Origin: Discostella pseudostelligera | Taxonomy: Eukaryota > Bacillariophyta > Thalassiosirophyceae > Thalassiosirales > Thalassiosiraceae | DNA length: 29,757 bases | NCBI GenBank assembly: GCA_036940085.1 | Contig: JALLBK010000253.1 | Location: 1-29,757, forward strand | Direction: 5' to 3' | Part shown: in pieces, positions 1 through 10,970 of the stretch | Layout: each line of letters starts with the position of its first letter | How positions within the stretch are numbered: the stretch's first letter is position 1 | Translations under genes and position numbers: made by a program | The notes under the pieces: generated by a model | Seen by the model: only the letters and a program-made list of their open reading frames with translations | The model's database searches: none | Told to the model about the DNA's origin: nothing

Positions 1-35
1 ATCACTACTCTCCTCCGAAGCGGATAATAATGAAC

Positions 36-554
36 TTAACATCCATCCATTGCACAACTCATATACAGCTTAACAGCCGTACTACACGAGAAGCCTTCCG
101 TATCAGCATTCATTGTCGAACATCGTTTAAATAATCGATAGGATTCGAGACACGATGATGTCATTATACTTTCTGGAGCGTGGTGGTGGCTTGAGTTAGC
201 AGTAGCAGTAGCATGATGATGATGCAGCAGTGTTGTAGATTCACGACGATGCAGACGACTGGGTAAGATGCATAGTGATAGGTCGTCGGCGGTATCGGTA
301 GTAGCAGGAGTAGTCGATCTCAATGTCGATGATGATGTCGATGATGCCATCATTATTCGAGATGAAGTCATCATTTGTATTGGTGTAGGCAGTAGTACTT
401 GATGTTCTGATGGGATGTTGGATTCGTTGGGCAATAATGTTTTATGAAAGCCAATGGGTGAAATACCGACGACATTCATTTTCATCAAACCTTGCATCTT
501 GCAGCCAATGATAAAGACAACAAACACCAAACACCAGCAAGCAAGGCTTCCCAA
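36..554 (-). CDS. Membrane-anchored twin-CX9C (CHCH-like) protein
   Basis: A single-exon reading frame of 172 aa. Residues 3-20 are strongly hydrophobic and look like a signal anchor. The middle is low complexity, rich in Ser, Thr and His. The C-terminus has four cysteines spaced C135-x9-C145-x11-C157-x9-C167, with one more Cys as the last residue. That is the twin-CX9C signature of CHCH proteins, which fold by two disulfides in the mitochondrial intermembrane space and often serve in respiratory-complex assembly. Aromatic and basic residues between the cysteines (Y139, F142, K143) fit the helical hairpin. I cannot assign it to a named CHCH family. The N-terminal anchor is unusual for the class, so an inner-membrane protein exposing the hairpin to the intermembrane space is my inference. 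It is divergent from the PheRS gene, with its start chosen at the Met directly before the hydrophobic segment. Confidence 0.6.
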   Translation of the reverse strand: MGSLACWCLVFVVFIIGCKMQGLMKMNVVGISPIGFHKTLLPNESNIPSEHQVLLPTPIQMMTSSRIMMASSTSSSTLRSTTPATTDTADDLSLCILPSRLHRRESTTLLHHHHATATANSSHHHAPESIMTSSCLESYRLFKRCSTMNADTEGFSCSTAVKLYMSCAMDGC

Positions 555-891
555 ACAAAGCGTCGTCGTCGATGATTTGATGATGATGATGTCGATGAGG
601 TTGGGTGGTGGTGAGGTATGTCATCGTCAGAATGTGTGTCTGTGTCCGCATTCCCACTTTTTGTACCGATTCCTCTGTTCCTGTCTAAGATACTTATGGA
701 GCTGTGGAGTGCCTGCAACAGTCACATCATTCTCGCGTTTACCGAATGATGTCACTTGATTTCCCGCAACCACCAAATTGATGACTCATCGCCTCGCGAG
801 CGCGGTTCGAAGTGCACATGACGATGACGATGACGCCATAACCATAAGATGCGGCGGGCGGCGGCACAATCTCCCGACCACCACCATCACC
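555..891. promoter_or_regulatory. Divergent intergenic region, CHCH gene / PheRS
   Basis: A 337-bp stretch between two divergent genes, assuming the PheRS start at 892. It contains trinucleotide runs of ATG/TCG type near 570-600 and one TTTCCCGC (760-767), which fits the E2F consensus TTTSSCGC. An 8-mer this degenerate is expected by chance a few times in a window of this size. Nothing else is recognisable. Confidence 0.35.
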
Positions 892-2241
892 ATGAAGATG
901 TCCACCTCCGCCGCCGTCCTCTCCCTACTGGCGCTTGCCAAAACGAACTGCCACGCGTGGAGCACCGCACCTCTTACCGCAACTACGGCCTTTAAGTCTT
1001 CCCGTCGTTTCGTTTCGTCATCTTCGTTTGCAGCAGCAGCATCATCATCGGCCTCGTCTCGCCTCATCCTCCGATCCGCCACCGTCGAACAATCGTCATC
1101 CACCACCAGCAACTACGCCGACCCCTCCCGCTACCTCCTCGATCATCCCAACAACAATGTCCCACCCCACATCGCCGCCCTCGTCGGGAAAGGTCTGCAT
1201 CTCAAACCCAATCACCCCATCGGCATCATCCGTTCCAAAATACAACAATACTTTGCCTCCCTACCCCACAACTATGCCGTCTACGATGCCGAAGATCCCA
1301 TTGTTACTACCACACAATGCTTTGACGATTTGCGTATCCCACCCGAACATCCGGGACGATCACCCTCGGACACATACTATATTACCGATACTACCCTATT
1401 GAGGACACATACCTCGGCTCATCAATCGGAACATTTACGTTCGGGCAAGTCCGATGCGTTTTTGTGTGCGGGAGATGTGTATCGGCGAGATGAGATTGAT
1501 TCAAGTCATTATCCTGCCTTTCATCAATTGGAGGGAGTGCGTCTTTTCCCGCAAGAGGAGATGGTCGGTGCACATGGTTTATCTGGTGAAGAGTGGACTT
1601 CCAGTCCAGAATGTCAAGTAATTGCCTCCCATCTCAAGGAGACACTCGAGGGATTGATGGATCATCTCTTTGGTGAGACGGAGAAACGTTGGAGTGAGGA
1701 CTACTTTCCATTTACTACACCCAGTTATGAACTCGAAATCAAGTATGAGGGGGAGTGGCTTGAGGTATTGGGATGCGGAGTCATTCATGAGGAGGTGTTG
1801 AGTATGTCCGACCGTGCCGATCGACGTGGTTGGGCATTTGGATTGGGATTGGAGCGACTTGCCATGATATTGTTTGAGATTCCAGATATTCGTCTCTTCT
1901 GGACCGAGGATGATCGATTCACATCGCAATTCTCCGAGGGGAAGATTTCCAAATTTGTGTCCTACTCCAAGTATCCTCCCGTATACAAGGATATTGCATT
2001 TTGGATTCCTGAATCCTTTGTTGAGAATGATTTTTTTGAGTTGGCACGTGGCATTGCCGGGGATATTGTCGAGAAGATGGAGATGATTGATGAGTTTACG
2101 AATCCGAAGAAGGGGAAGACGAGCAAGTGTTATCGAATTACTTATAGGAGTATGGACCGAAGTTTGACGAATGAGGAGATTGATGTTTTGCAGGAGGAGT
2201 TGAGGGCGCGGGTGGAAGATTTGGGTGTGGAGGTTCGATAA
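778..2241 (+). CDS. FARS2: Organellar (mitochondrial-type) phenylalanyl-tRNA synthetase
   Basis: A single-exon class II aminoacyl-tRNA synthetase of the monomeric organellar PheRS type. It charges tRNA-Phe in mitochondria and, in algae, often in plastids as well. The catalytic core begins near residue 135. THTSAHQSEHLR lies near residue 209, the motif 3 region GLGLERLAMI near residue 357, and an anticodon-binding FDX-ACB domain fills about residues 395-487. The frame is open from 778, but the Met at 892 (or 898) is a more likely start: it begins a good signal peptide ending CHA followed by WSTAP, which resembles the ASAFAP plastid cleavage motif with Trp in place of Phe. The longer start adds an Arg- and Asp-containing extension of 38 residues. 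Dual organelle targeting through alternative starts is inference. The gene converges on the ATP/ADP translocase. Confidence 0.93.
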   Translation: MMTHRLASAVRSAHDDDDDAITIRCGGRRHNLPTTTITMKMSTSAAVLSLLALAKTNCHAWSTAPLTATTAFKSSRRFVSSSSFAAAASSSASSRLILRSATVEQSSSTTSNYADPSRYLLDHPNNNVPPHIAALVGKGLHLKPNHPIGIIRSKIQQYFASLPHNYAVYDAEDPIVTTTQCFDDLRIPPEHPGRSPSDTYYITDTTLLRTHTSAHQSEHLRSGKSDAFLCAGDVYRRDEIDSSHYPAFHQLEGVRLFPQEEMVGAHGLSGEEWTSSPECQVIASHLKETLEGLMDHLFGETEKRWSEDYFPFTTPSYELEIKYEGEWLEVLGCGVIHEEVLSMSDRADRRGWAFGLGLERLAMILFEIPDIRLFWTEDDRFTSQFSEGKISKFVSYSKYPPVYKDIAFWIPESFVENDFFELARGIAGDIVEKMEMIDEFTNPKKGKTSKCYRITYRSMDRSLTNEEIDVLQEELRARVEDLGVEVR

Positions 2242-2577
2242 ACACGTGAAGAGAAGAGTACATTGTATATCTCGTCGTCAGCGCAGGGTAGGATGAAAGA
2301 TAGAAGGGAATTCAATGATGATTTGGATTGAGTTGGTACCTACGTGTATGGGCTTGTGCACTCGGGCGTAAAGTTTGCAATAACGCACTAAATGATGTTA
2401 GAAATGCGAGCTCTTGACTCATCGTTGTCTCATCACAGTCTATTTCGGGATTACTACGATATCTCTCCTCGTGATTATTGTCACCCCAACAGAAATATAT
2501 AAATTGTTCGTTCATTTGACAGTCGCAAATGGATTCATGATCTCCAGAAACGATTGATCTGATGACCCACCGGTAAA
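2242..2577. other. Convergent intergenic region, PheRS / ATP-ADP translocase
   Basis: This 336-bp stretch must hold the 3' untranslated ends and terminators of two converging genes. I see no open gene, RNA gene or notable repeat in it. Confidence 0.4.
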
Positions 2578-4744
2578 TTATTCAGCTTCTTCAACTCCGG
2601 CCTCCATCGCTTCCTCGAACTGCCCAGCCAATGAATTTACTGCTTTGTACCAGAAGAATAACAATACTCCGAGAATTCCAGCAAGCCACTGTGTGAAAGT
2701 AAAGTGAGGGATGAAGCGAGAAAGTGTTAGACCAAAGACACATTGGCAACATAAAGTTCACATGATATAGTATGACAAATCGACTCACAGGCGTAGCAGC
2801 AGCGAGACTACCAACTCCAAAAATTAGAAACTGCTGAATCAATGCACCTCCACTCTTTCCCAAAGGATTACCAACAACATCCACGGCCGCCTTACCCTTC
2901 GTCTTCGAATCCTGATCTAATGGGATGTACGCCATCTCCTTACACGGATCAAAGAGTGAATACTTCGCGCTTTTGGAGAGGATATTTTGCGCGGCACCAA
3001 CGATTACGGCCAGCATGAGCGGAGTGGTGCCAAGGGATGCAGCAATTGGCACAAAGAATGGAGCAAAGATGGTAAGAGCGTAGAAGATAAGGCCAGTAAT
3101 ACCAATCATCGATGGAGTAACCATGGCCGCCCATCGCCAACCAAACTTTTGGAATATCTTCCGCCCCAGGAGCATCATGATCAAGGTGACACTTCCAGTG
3201 GCCGAACTGAAATTTCCCATGAAGGCCGAATAGGCATTTGGATCGGGAAATGCCGCCTTTAGCTTTGACTTCCACGATACCTCCACGAGATTAATGCACA
3301 TTCCATAACTAATAACGAGCATGGCCAAATCACGAATGTAGGGTGAGCTCATGAGGAATTTGGCCGACTCCCGTAGTCCCATCTTGGTCTTTTTCTTCTT
3401 CTTCTTCGCCGCCTGCTTCTCCTGATCAACGCAGGCTGGATCAGTCATTACTTTACGTTGCATGTAGGAGAAGATGCCCACGAGACACCCACCAGAAGCG
3501 AAGACGGCTCCCATTAGATATTTGAGTGACATACCCCATGGATCCACGCCGGGTGGGAGGTTGGCTCTAAGAGCGGAAACGAAGCGCACATACTGACCGG
3601 AGAAGATGAGTGCGACATTGGCTCCTAGTCCAAACAATGGGTCTGCGACAAACAGAAAGAGCGAGAAGGTAAATGAGATCAGTACAATGCAACTGCAACG
3701 CAAGAACAGCACGACAACATCAAACTACTCACAATATTTCTTCGCCTCCTCCACCGTGGTAACTTCATTCGCAAAGCTCCAAAACAATAAACTCGCCACC
3801 ACACTCCCCCACATCTCCGCCATGACATAAAATACCGCAAAGCTCCAATTTCTTACAATCGCCAATGGTGCCGCAAACCCCACCGGCAACGCCGCTGCAA
3901 TTTTATCCACAAAGGCATGTGGATGCAATACACCCACATTGGGATATATCACAAACGCAAATGCCATAAAGAATATCAGAAATGGGATAGTACAGGCATA
4001 GAACACATCACGTTGTTCCATCTTATCACATAGTTTGCTATACAATGCCGTAAATCCAATAGCGGCCGGCAGGTTGACATAGGTTTTGATAAAGGGTATA
4101 ACTTCAGCACCGGACTTTTTGGCAGTCACCATGAGGACATCTTTAGTATCACGTAAGATGGTGTAGTTGAAGAGAATGAAGAAGAACATGGAGCCGAGAG
4201 GGAGGAGCTTTTTGCGTTCGGAGGCTGGTGGGATTTTGGATTTGATCTGTTGAATTGATGTTTTGCAGAGGTATTAGTTTGAGAATTCGTTGCAATTGTT
4301 TGTTGAACGCGTTTCGATGAGTAGGTATGTATGGTTCAAAATTTGGTATTGATGGATAGGGAGCGTATGAGAGATGATAGAATGGATTCAATACACATGG
4401 ACAATAAATTGATACAAATTATGATTCAATTCAAAGTGATTTACCTTTTCAAAGAAACCGCTCTTCGCAGGTGGAACAGCTGCCGCTGCGGCCTCGCCGC
4501 CGTCAGCCATGCGTAGTAGCCCCCCACTGCGCTGACGATAGCCACGTCGATGCAGCGACATTTGCCTAGCGCTGAGTGAAGAAGTAGCAGCACAGTTGCT
4601 GTTGATGACCCCATTGCTCGCTATTATTGCTCTCGACGACAGAGACGACGCACTTGGTGGTGTAGAGAATCCTGCCGCCGATGGAAGTTCGTGTAGCAGG
4701 GCGAGCAACAGCAGCGTTGCCAATCGCATCGTATTGATCATCAT
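2578..4744 (-). CDS. Plastid ATP/ADP translocase (NTT family), 4 exons
   Basis: Exons are 4744-4445, 4246-3733, 3642-2789 and 2688-2578, all with GT..AG introns (198, 90 and 100 nt). The joined product is 592 aa. It belongs to the nucleotide transporter family of plastids and intracellular bacteria, which exchanges ATP for ADP or other nucleotides across the plastid envelope and has 11-12 membrane helices. The residues around RDTKDVLMVTAKKSGAE, the segment WSFANEVTTVEEAKKYY and the following LFGLGANVALIFSGQYV are typical of the family. A run of lysines lies in a central loop. The N-terminus is a signal peptide ending SAAG followed by FSTPP, an ASAFAP-like motif that predicts plastid import. 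Starts at any of the first three Met residues are possible. The last exon encodes only 36 residues and ends in an acidic tail. The gene shares a divergent promoter with TRM112. Confidence 0.93.
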
Positions 4745-5179
4745 CCTGGCTTCAAGATATTATTGTCAAATTGAGTTATTGATGGGTGGCGTTGAAATGA
4801 ACTGATCGTATCTGATATCGATCTGGTGGTGCTGATAGGTGATGACGAGGAACGTTGGTGGAAATCATCGGACATCATCGTCCGTGCCATCAACTCGTTG
4901 TCGCCGACGCGACGAATTTCGGAAGATTTTGGATTCGACGGGAGACGGAGAGACCGTTTCAAAAGATTCTCTCTTCCCGCCAAAAGGGAAAGATATTCGG
5001 AATTGGCGAGAAGTGAATTTGGCGAAGAAAATTCTGGCGACAATTATTGGCGGGAAGATAAATTAATGGGCACATCCAACACCCACTCAAAATAATCATC
5101 GGTCGATGGCATTGATTGAATATCTCGACCCGACGGCAATAAGTACCAAGCTCAGTTTTTGCAGGCGATTCTATCGAGG
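4745..5179. promoter_or_regulatory. Divergent promoter, translocase / TRM112, with two E2F-like sites
   Basis: A 435-bp region between two divergent starts. It contains TTCCCGCCAA at 4974-4983, within the longer CTTCCCGCCAAAA, and TTGGCGGGAA at 5047-5056. These are the same E2F/DP-type site in opposite orientations, 73 bp apart. GGCGA-type half matches lie between them (near 5003-5040). A related TTTGGCGGGAT lies in TRM112 intron 1 at 5262-5272. Open frames across this stretch show no protein-like features. Confidence 0.6.
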
Positions 5180-5825
5180 ATGAGGTTGTTGACGCACAAT
5201 TTCTTAAAGTCCAATGTCAAAGGGTGCGTCAAATTCAAATGTGTTGAATTGTTGGCCCCGGTTTGGCGGGATGGGTGATGATCATGTTTGATTGCTGCTC
5301 GGTCTTGAGAGAGTGTGAACATACGATGGGGTCGATGCATCACTGGGATGAAATTCATCGAACTTTCTTATGTATCGCAATTTGCCGACGCTCTCATCAT
5401 CTCTTGTGGTCTCTAACAATCATTACCCCTTGATCAAAATCATGCGTAGGACCGAAAAGGGCTACCCACTCAACATTGAAGTAACCACCATTCGATGCGA
5501 GAACCCACCATCACCCGTTGACAAGGAGTTTCTCCTCAATCTATTACCAAAAATCAATTACGATGCCCTACGACAAGCAGTACAACAAATAGCACCGCAT
5601 TGTAATACCCCAATACCTGAATTGCCGGAAGAGCTCGATAGTATTTTATTGAATGACCAAACGAACATCAACCAGGAAATGAATAATGCAATGATAGACA
5701 ACCTTCACAGAGTATTATTTGATATATATTTAGTCGAGGGGTATTTGGTATGTCCAGACACTGGACGAAAGTTTCCTGTGAAGGAGTGCATTCCCAATAT
5801 GATTCTTCACGAGGATGAGATTTAA
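5180..5825 (+). CDS. TRM112: TRM112-like methyltransferase activator, 2 exons
   Basis: Exon 1 is only 44 nt (5180-5223), followed by a 226-nt intron (GTGCGT donor, CGTAG acceptor) and exon 2 (5450-5825). The product is 139 aa, against 125 in human and 135 in yeast. Exon 1 encodes MRLLTHNFLKSNVKG, the conserved TRM112 N-terminus; the phase-2 join gives Gly and runs into TEKGYPLNIEV. The C-terminal VEGYLVCPDTGRKFPV and GIPN-like CIPNMIL are diagnostic. TRM112 is the obligate partner of several methyltransferases acting on tRNA, rRNA and release factor. As in the human protein, not all zinc-ligand cysteines of the yeast form are present. Reading exon 2 from its own upstream ATG at 5370 would give a false N-terminus. 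Confidence 0.92.
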
Positions 5826-6133
5826 ATGAGCACACAACTACTCTATTAGGTTCGCTGCGCACGAGAATTGCGTCGATTTGGGTGATAATTCCTTATTAAT
5901 ATAAAAATGATTCATTGAAATCAACCACTAAATATCCATTGTTTCACGTGCATGGTCCATGATGTTCACTTCATTGTTCATGTCGCCCATGACTTCCATA
6001 TTCGTGAGAGAACACAAATTATCCCAACGTCCCAAAATACTACCCCCATTCTTATTTATCCAGCCTCGTCCATTTCAACAGATTATGGCCGACCCCATTA
6101 CCAATCAACCCCAAAGGCAGATTTATTGGTGTG

Positions 6134-6164
<31 letters not shown>

Positions 6165-6206
6165 TCCCCGACGATACACGAAGATGCCAAAGTTCGAGAG
6201 AAGTAT
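5826..6206. other. Convergent intergenic region, TRM112 / coronin
   Basis: This 381-bp stretch holds the 3' ends of two converging genes and a (CAT)10 microsatellite. A long plus-strand frame through the area is a shadow of coronin, extended by the repeat's histidine run. No other gene is visible. Confidence 0.4.
6135..6164. repeat. (CAT)10 microsatellite
   Basis: Ten uninterrupted CAT units in the convergent spacer between TRM112 and coronin. It is a candidate length-polymorphic marker. Confidence 0.95.
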
Positions 6207-7749
6207 TTACTTGTCATACACAATCCCCGCTGCATCCAACCTCCCCTCCAAATATCGAATACGCGTCTCTGCCTTTTTCAGACTAGCACTCAACGATCCT
6301 ACCGTCTGCATCTTCTTCTTCGCTCCACCATTCTGTCCATTCCCCGCCTGTTCCACTGGATTCAAACTCTCTTGTTCCGGTCCCTTGCTCGATCCATTCC
6401 ACCATTCCTCGGCCGTGTGCGCTGGTATACCACTGGCCGTATTGGGAAATATATCATGTTGGAAGGCATCGGATTTTCGTGGCACAAAGAAGGAGAGTGG
6501 TTGTATTCCCGCCTCGTTGGTTACCTTGAGCAAACGTGCCGATTCGCATTTCATAACGTCAAGACCACGTTTGGGCATCATACAGACTCCCTTGAGTGGC
6601 ACCGTCGAACGGAATCCATCATTGAGTCGATGGAAGTATATTGGTCCCTTATCTTCAAATTCACATGTGCGGATATTGCCATCACCCTTTCCACAGAGAT
6701 AAATGACATTGGTATCGACGTCATACATGGGCATGAGGACACCGGCTGCGGTATCAATCTTTTCCGTTTGTAATGGCTCTGCCAAATTCCGTAAATCCCA
6801 TATTTTCACTTCTCGTCCACTCTCCTTCGAATGTCCCGTCGTTAATACCTTACCGGATTCACCCATATACATGACCTTACCACCCTTGACACCAGAATGT
6901 GCCTCATCAATTTTGGAAGTTACCGTAGAAGAGCGCGCGTCGACAAATCGTACTGCCTTATCTTTGCATGCCGTAGCATAATTATCCCCCCGATAATCAA
7001 AGACTATATCCTGACAGAGGTCTTGCATATCGGTAAAGGTGGATAATTCATGTGCTACTTCAATATCCCATAGTTTGACAGTGTAGTCCGACGAAGTGCT
7101 GGCCAATACATTCGATGCACTGGGATGAAACCGTAATAGATTTACCTTTTTGGCATGTCCTACCAAATCGACAAGACTTTCGGTAATATCACTTCCTTCT
7201 TTACTAACCCCCCGTGCATCAATGGGTTCCCATTCATCAGGAACATGCCAAATTTTAATAGTAGTATCTTCACTAGCCGTGGCTAACATGCCATCGTCGA
7301 ATGGATTCCAATCAAAATCGAGAATAGCACCCAAATGACCATGCAGTGTGGGTGTATTGCCGGGAACGAATCGACCAGGACGATCGTGTCGACCGACGTA
7401 GACGAGACCACCCCCCCCGAAGAGGGCTACGGCAAAGTATTTGGAGGAGGCCTTGATGTACTGTTGGTCGCCGGTTACGGTGGACAGGCTGAAGCCTGTG
7501 TGGCACATCTGTTCGCAGCAGCACGGCATGAAAGATTCATTTGAAATAAAGAGTGAGAGAGAGTGTGTGTTGAGTGTTGAGAGGGGAATGGGAGCAATCA
7601 TTTCAAGCCTACGCTGCAATTAGTATCGACGCTTCCGTCGGCGACGTCGTCATCGTCATTGGAAATCAGCGACAAATCAAATAGCTCACCTCTTGCTTGG
7701 GAGCATCGCAAAAGACATGCCGATATTTCGATGTGCGGATCTTAAACAT
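6207..7749 (-). CDS. Coronin (actin-binding WD40 protein), 2 exons
   Basis: Exon 1 (7749-7690) encodes MFKIRTSKYRHVFCDAPKQE, the hallmark coronin N-terminus. A 181-nt intron (GTGAGC..CAG) follows, then exon 2 (7508-6207). The product is 453 aa, normal for a short coronin. A seven-bladed WD40 propeller covers about residues 20-390, with HLGAILDFDWNPF, SEDTTIKIWHVP, VLASTSSDYTVKLWDIE and the late TAAGVLMPMYDVDTNVIYLCGKGD. The coronin-specific VPRKSDAFQHDIFPNT and AEEWWNG follow. The last about 30 residues form a predicted coiled coil for oligomerisation. Coronins bind F-actin and help control Arp2/3 and cofilin. The open frame continues 37 codons upstream of the splice site, but that segment lacks coronin similarity and is intron. 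The gene is divergent from the SAMHD1-like gene. Confidence 0.95.
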
Positions 7750-8533
7750 GATCAGATAGTAGTAGAGGTGCTATTAATAATCTCTCTCTACAGGTGTGGT
7801 TGGCTTGTCAAGGTGGCTGGTTGGACGAGGCGGAAAGGACGTCGTCGTCGACCATGATGTGGTCATGTCATTGCCAAAAACAACAAGCACTATGTGGTGG
7901 TGGATCGATGGTGGTGGTTTGCTTTCGTTCCCCAATGCATGCCAATGCGCCCAGTAGAACAGCCCTTGGCATATTTAGCGAGAATAGTCACAAAGGCATT
8001 GTAGGAAACATCGCTGATCTTAACGGACGGCTATCGCTTCGCGCCGACAGGGCGAGAAGAATTTCTGAAAATTTGACTAAATTCGCAATTATGTTGGCGG
8101 GAAACTTTCCAATCTTTCTCGCCCCCTTTTTGGAGCGACGACGACGACGGACGATCTTCAACAGAGGGACAACGCGCGCGTGACAGTTTCATTTCCAAGC
8201 GAGCGACGACGATGGTCGAATCGAAGCCGCAAGCCGCACGAATCGAAGCCGGGCATCAATTGCGACCAAATCCAACTGCAAATAGGCCGAACAAGGAAGA
8301 CGGTGGCTCTTCATTGAAAGAGTCATTACGGGTCCATCCGGCTCATTCGATTAATTGAAATTCATCGTCGTTCCATTCTCGATATCGATTTCAAATCAGT
8401 GCATTCATTGGAAAGATCGATTTTGAGTCAGTGCCATCCAGCCATATTCATTGCGACAAAACTCAGAGTGTTGGCTTTTAGACCGATAGATTAGAGCAAT
8501 AATCAAACCGATCAATTGACATTGAATAGAAAA
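7750..8533. promoter_or_regulatory. Divergent promoter, coronin / SAMHD1-like, with an E2F-like site
   Basis: At 784 bp this is the longest spacer in the window. It contains a strong TTGGCGGGAAAC (8094-8105), about 430 bp from the SAMHD1 start and 345 bp from the coronin start. A plus-strand frame of 129 codons (7794-8183) lacks any domain, ends in a low-complexity Arg run and crosses this site, so I do not call it a gene. No tRNA or other RNA gene is recognisable. Confidence 0.5.
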
Positions 8534-10970
8534 ATGGCAACGTACAACCAAATGACGAAGTTCAAAACTGGTGGCATCAAGACAGAGTTTCAACCGACGA
8601 CGACCAACGATTGTGAGTATTAGTATTACTATTACTCAATCACCAATCGATGAGCTCGTTCTTGCGGTGTGATTTTATTGGAGCATCATCACACAGTAGG
8701 TACTAACAATCTCCTTACTCTTTTCACTACATGCAGCTATGTTCGAATCGATCGTTAGCCCAAACAAATTGCTGACGTTCAAGACACATGGTATTGGAAA
8801 AAAGTTCCGCGCTTCGAAAACTAAAGACGGTGAGATTCACAATCGCATTAACGACCCGTAGGGAATTCATGCCATTCATTGTAGTTCCATTCGTTCCCTT
8901 TTCTCATCCTCCACCAGATGTGCATGGTTCGATACTTATTTGTCCATTATCGAAAGTGCTCATGGATACGGCACACACGCAACGCCTGAAAAAGCTAAAG
9001 CAGCTAGGATGCAGCCATCAGACATACATGTGTGCGACGCACTGGCGTTTTGAACACTCACTCGGAGTAATGCACTTGGCCGGAGAATGGGTAGATGCGA
9101 TACATTTACGGCAGCCGAAGTTGGGCATCACTCCAAAGGACAAAGCATGCGTGAAGATTGCCGGGTTGTTCCATGATTTGGGCCATGGTCCATTTTCCCA
9201 CACTTACGAACATTTCCTGGGAGAGCATGAGGCGGTAATGGAGAAGGGATCATTTCAAGGGCAAACGTTCGATAAGGAAATGTACGAAGAGTATCTCGAT
9301 AAACCGGAGGGTTGGGCTCATGAAGACGCTACTCTCATGATGATTGACGATTTGCTTCGTGCTTTGGGTCTAGAGATTGACGAATCCAACCTCGATGGAC
9401 CTCTGAAACAAATCCGAGATGGCTTCGATGCTGCTCAATTTGGGTTATGGAACAAGGAGAACGCCAATATGCCACTACCAACCGAATCGCTGATGACGAG
9501 TAGAGACTTCATTTTTGTCAAAGAATGCATTATCGGCCACCCATTGCCTCCAAAGGGCATGTCCATCAAAGCTTTCAAAGCGTCCAATTTGCCAAAGGCG
9601 CTTATCGGAAGACCCGAGCCACACAAGGAATTCCTGTATGACATTGTATGTAATAGATACTCCGGGTTCGATGTCGATAAGATTGACTATCTTGCACGCG
9701 ACACACTCAGATCTCATGGAATTGACTGCGTCAAAGATACTTCGAAACGATTGATTGAAGACAAGGCGTTCGTTGCTCGTGCAGAGTGCCCTGATCCGTC
9801 AAAATGCTGGAAGTGTCAGCAGAATCCATTTGGATTGATGACACATTTGATGATGTACGTGTGATGACTTTCCATGTGTGTTCTTTTCTTTTGACTGCCG
9901 TCGACTCAACGTTGCATTTCTCAATATTATTTGCAGTTGCTTCCCTACGAGCGAGGCGTCTAGCGTGATGAACATCTTTCGCCAGCGATTCATTGAGCAT
10001 GATCGTCTTTACCAGCACTGGAAAACGTCATGCTTCAACTACATGATCTCGGATATTCTTCTTCTTGCCGAGCCACATTACCGAATGAACATAACAAAAT
10101 TCAACGCTGATGGAACCTACGAGATTATGAAAGTCCCAATCAGTAGAGCAATGATGTACCCCGACGCTTATCTCAAGCTCAATGATGAGATATTTTCCAA
10201 AATTGAAGACTCCGATAATGAGAAACTCATTCCTGCGAAGCGCTTGATCGAACGATACAACAGTCATTGCAAATATGAAAGAATTGATGCGCACATTGTC
10301 AACGACGATGAACCGTGGACGAAGAAGCTATGGGATATGGAGAAAGATGAAATTGTCAGTGAAATAGTGGCTCTTTGTGCGTTAGATATGTCGGACAATG
10401 AGGGCAGTGTACTTGATGTAGACGATATCATTATCGAAAAGAGACAAATCCACCATGGGATGAAGGATAAGAATCGTGAGTATACACTGAACAGATGTGC
10501 CCGCTGAAGTGATCAAATCGCTTACTAACCTTTCCATTCGTTTACTACAAAATAATCCAGCTGTTGACTATATGAGGTTTCTCGACACTGACGATTATGA
10601 TTTGAGCCCTGAGTGTTTGCCGACGGCAAAGAAAGTTCCGGTTGGAATGTATGCGGGTTCCTACCCTCTCATGCAAAACAAGGTTTGTGTCATCTGCCGA
10701 AGCTTTGACACTGCAAAGAAAGATCAATTGAAAAGGTGCTACGCGGAGTTCATCAACAATCTGAAATCGGAGCAGTTTTCCAACATTGAATTCGAAGAAG
10801 TGCCTCAAACTCCGCCTCGAAGACTAAATGGCGATTTCGTTTACGAGGGCAGTATGCCATGTGTATCTCAAACACCGCTCAAATATGAAGGCTTTGCTCT
10901 TCCAGTCTCCAAGCGCCAGAAGAATGATATCCCTCCGTCGTTGTTTTCCAAGGTGGTTAGCCAGAAATAG
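8534..10970 (+). CDS. SAMHD1-like HD-domain dNTP triphosphohydrolase, 5 exons
   Basis: Exons are 8534-8612, 8737-8829, 8918-9854, 9937-10475 and 10561-10970; introns are 124, 88, 82 and 85 nt. The product is 685 aa. The family hydrolyses dNTPs to deoxynucleoside plus triphosphate and limits dNTP pools. The HD metal ligands are present: H104 in RFEHSLG, H143-D144 in HDLGHGPFSH, and D311 in DVDKIDYLARD, with the Lys, Tyr and Asp that contact substrate in human SAMHD1. The Asp and Gln of the allosteric guanine site are kept (LMDTAHTQRLK), but the human R145 position is Lys. The segment between the second and last metal ligands is about 60 residues longer than in human. No SAM domain precedes the HD core. 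The last join restores KDKNPVDYMRF, matching the conserved EKNPIDHVSF. The first two exons are short and supported by splice sites and frame. Confidence 0.93.

Noticed and set aside
5952..6773. Plus-strand frame of 273 codons with a ten-His run
   Set aside because: The His run is the (CAT)10 microsatellite, and most of the rest is antisense to coronin exon 2.
7794..8183. Plus-strand frame of 129 codons between coronin and the SAMHD1-like gene
   Set aside because: No domain, signal or family resemblance. It ends in a low-complexity Arg run and lies across the presumed shared promoter with its E2F-like site.
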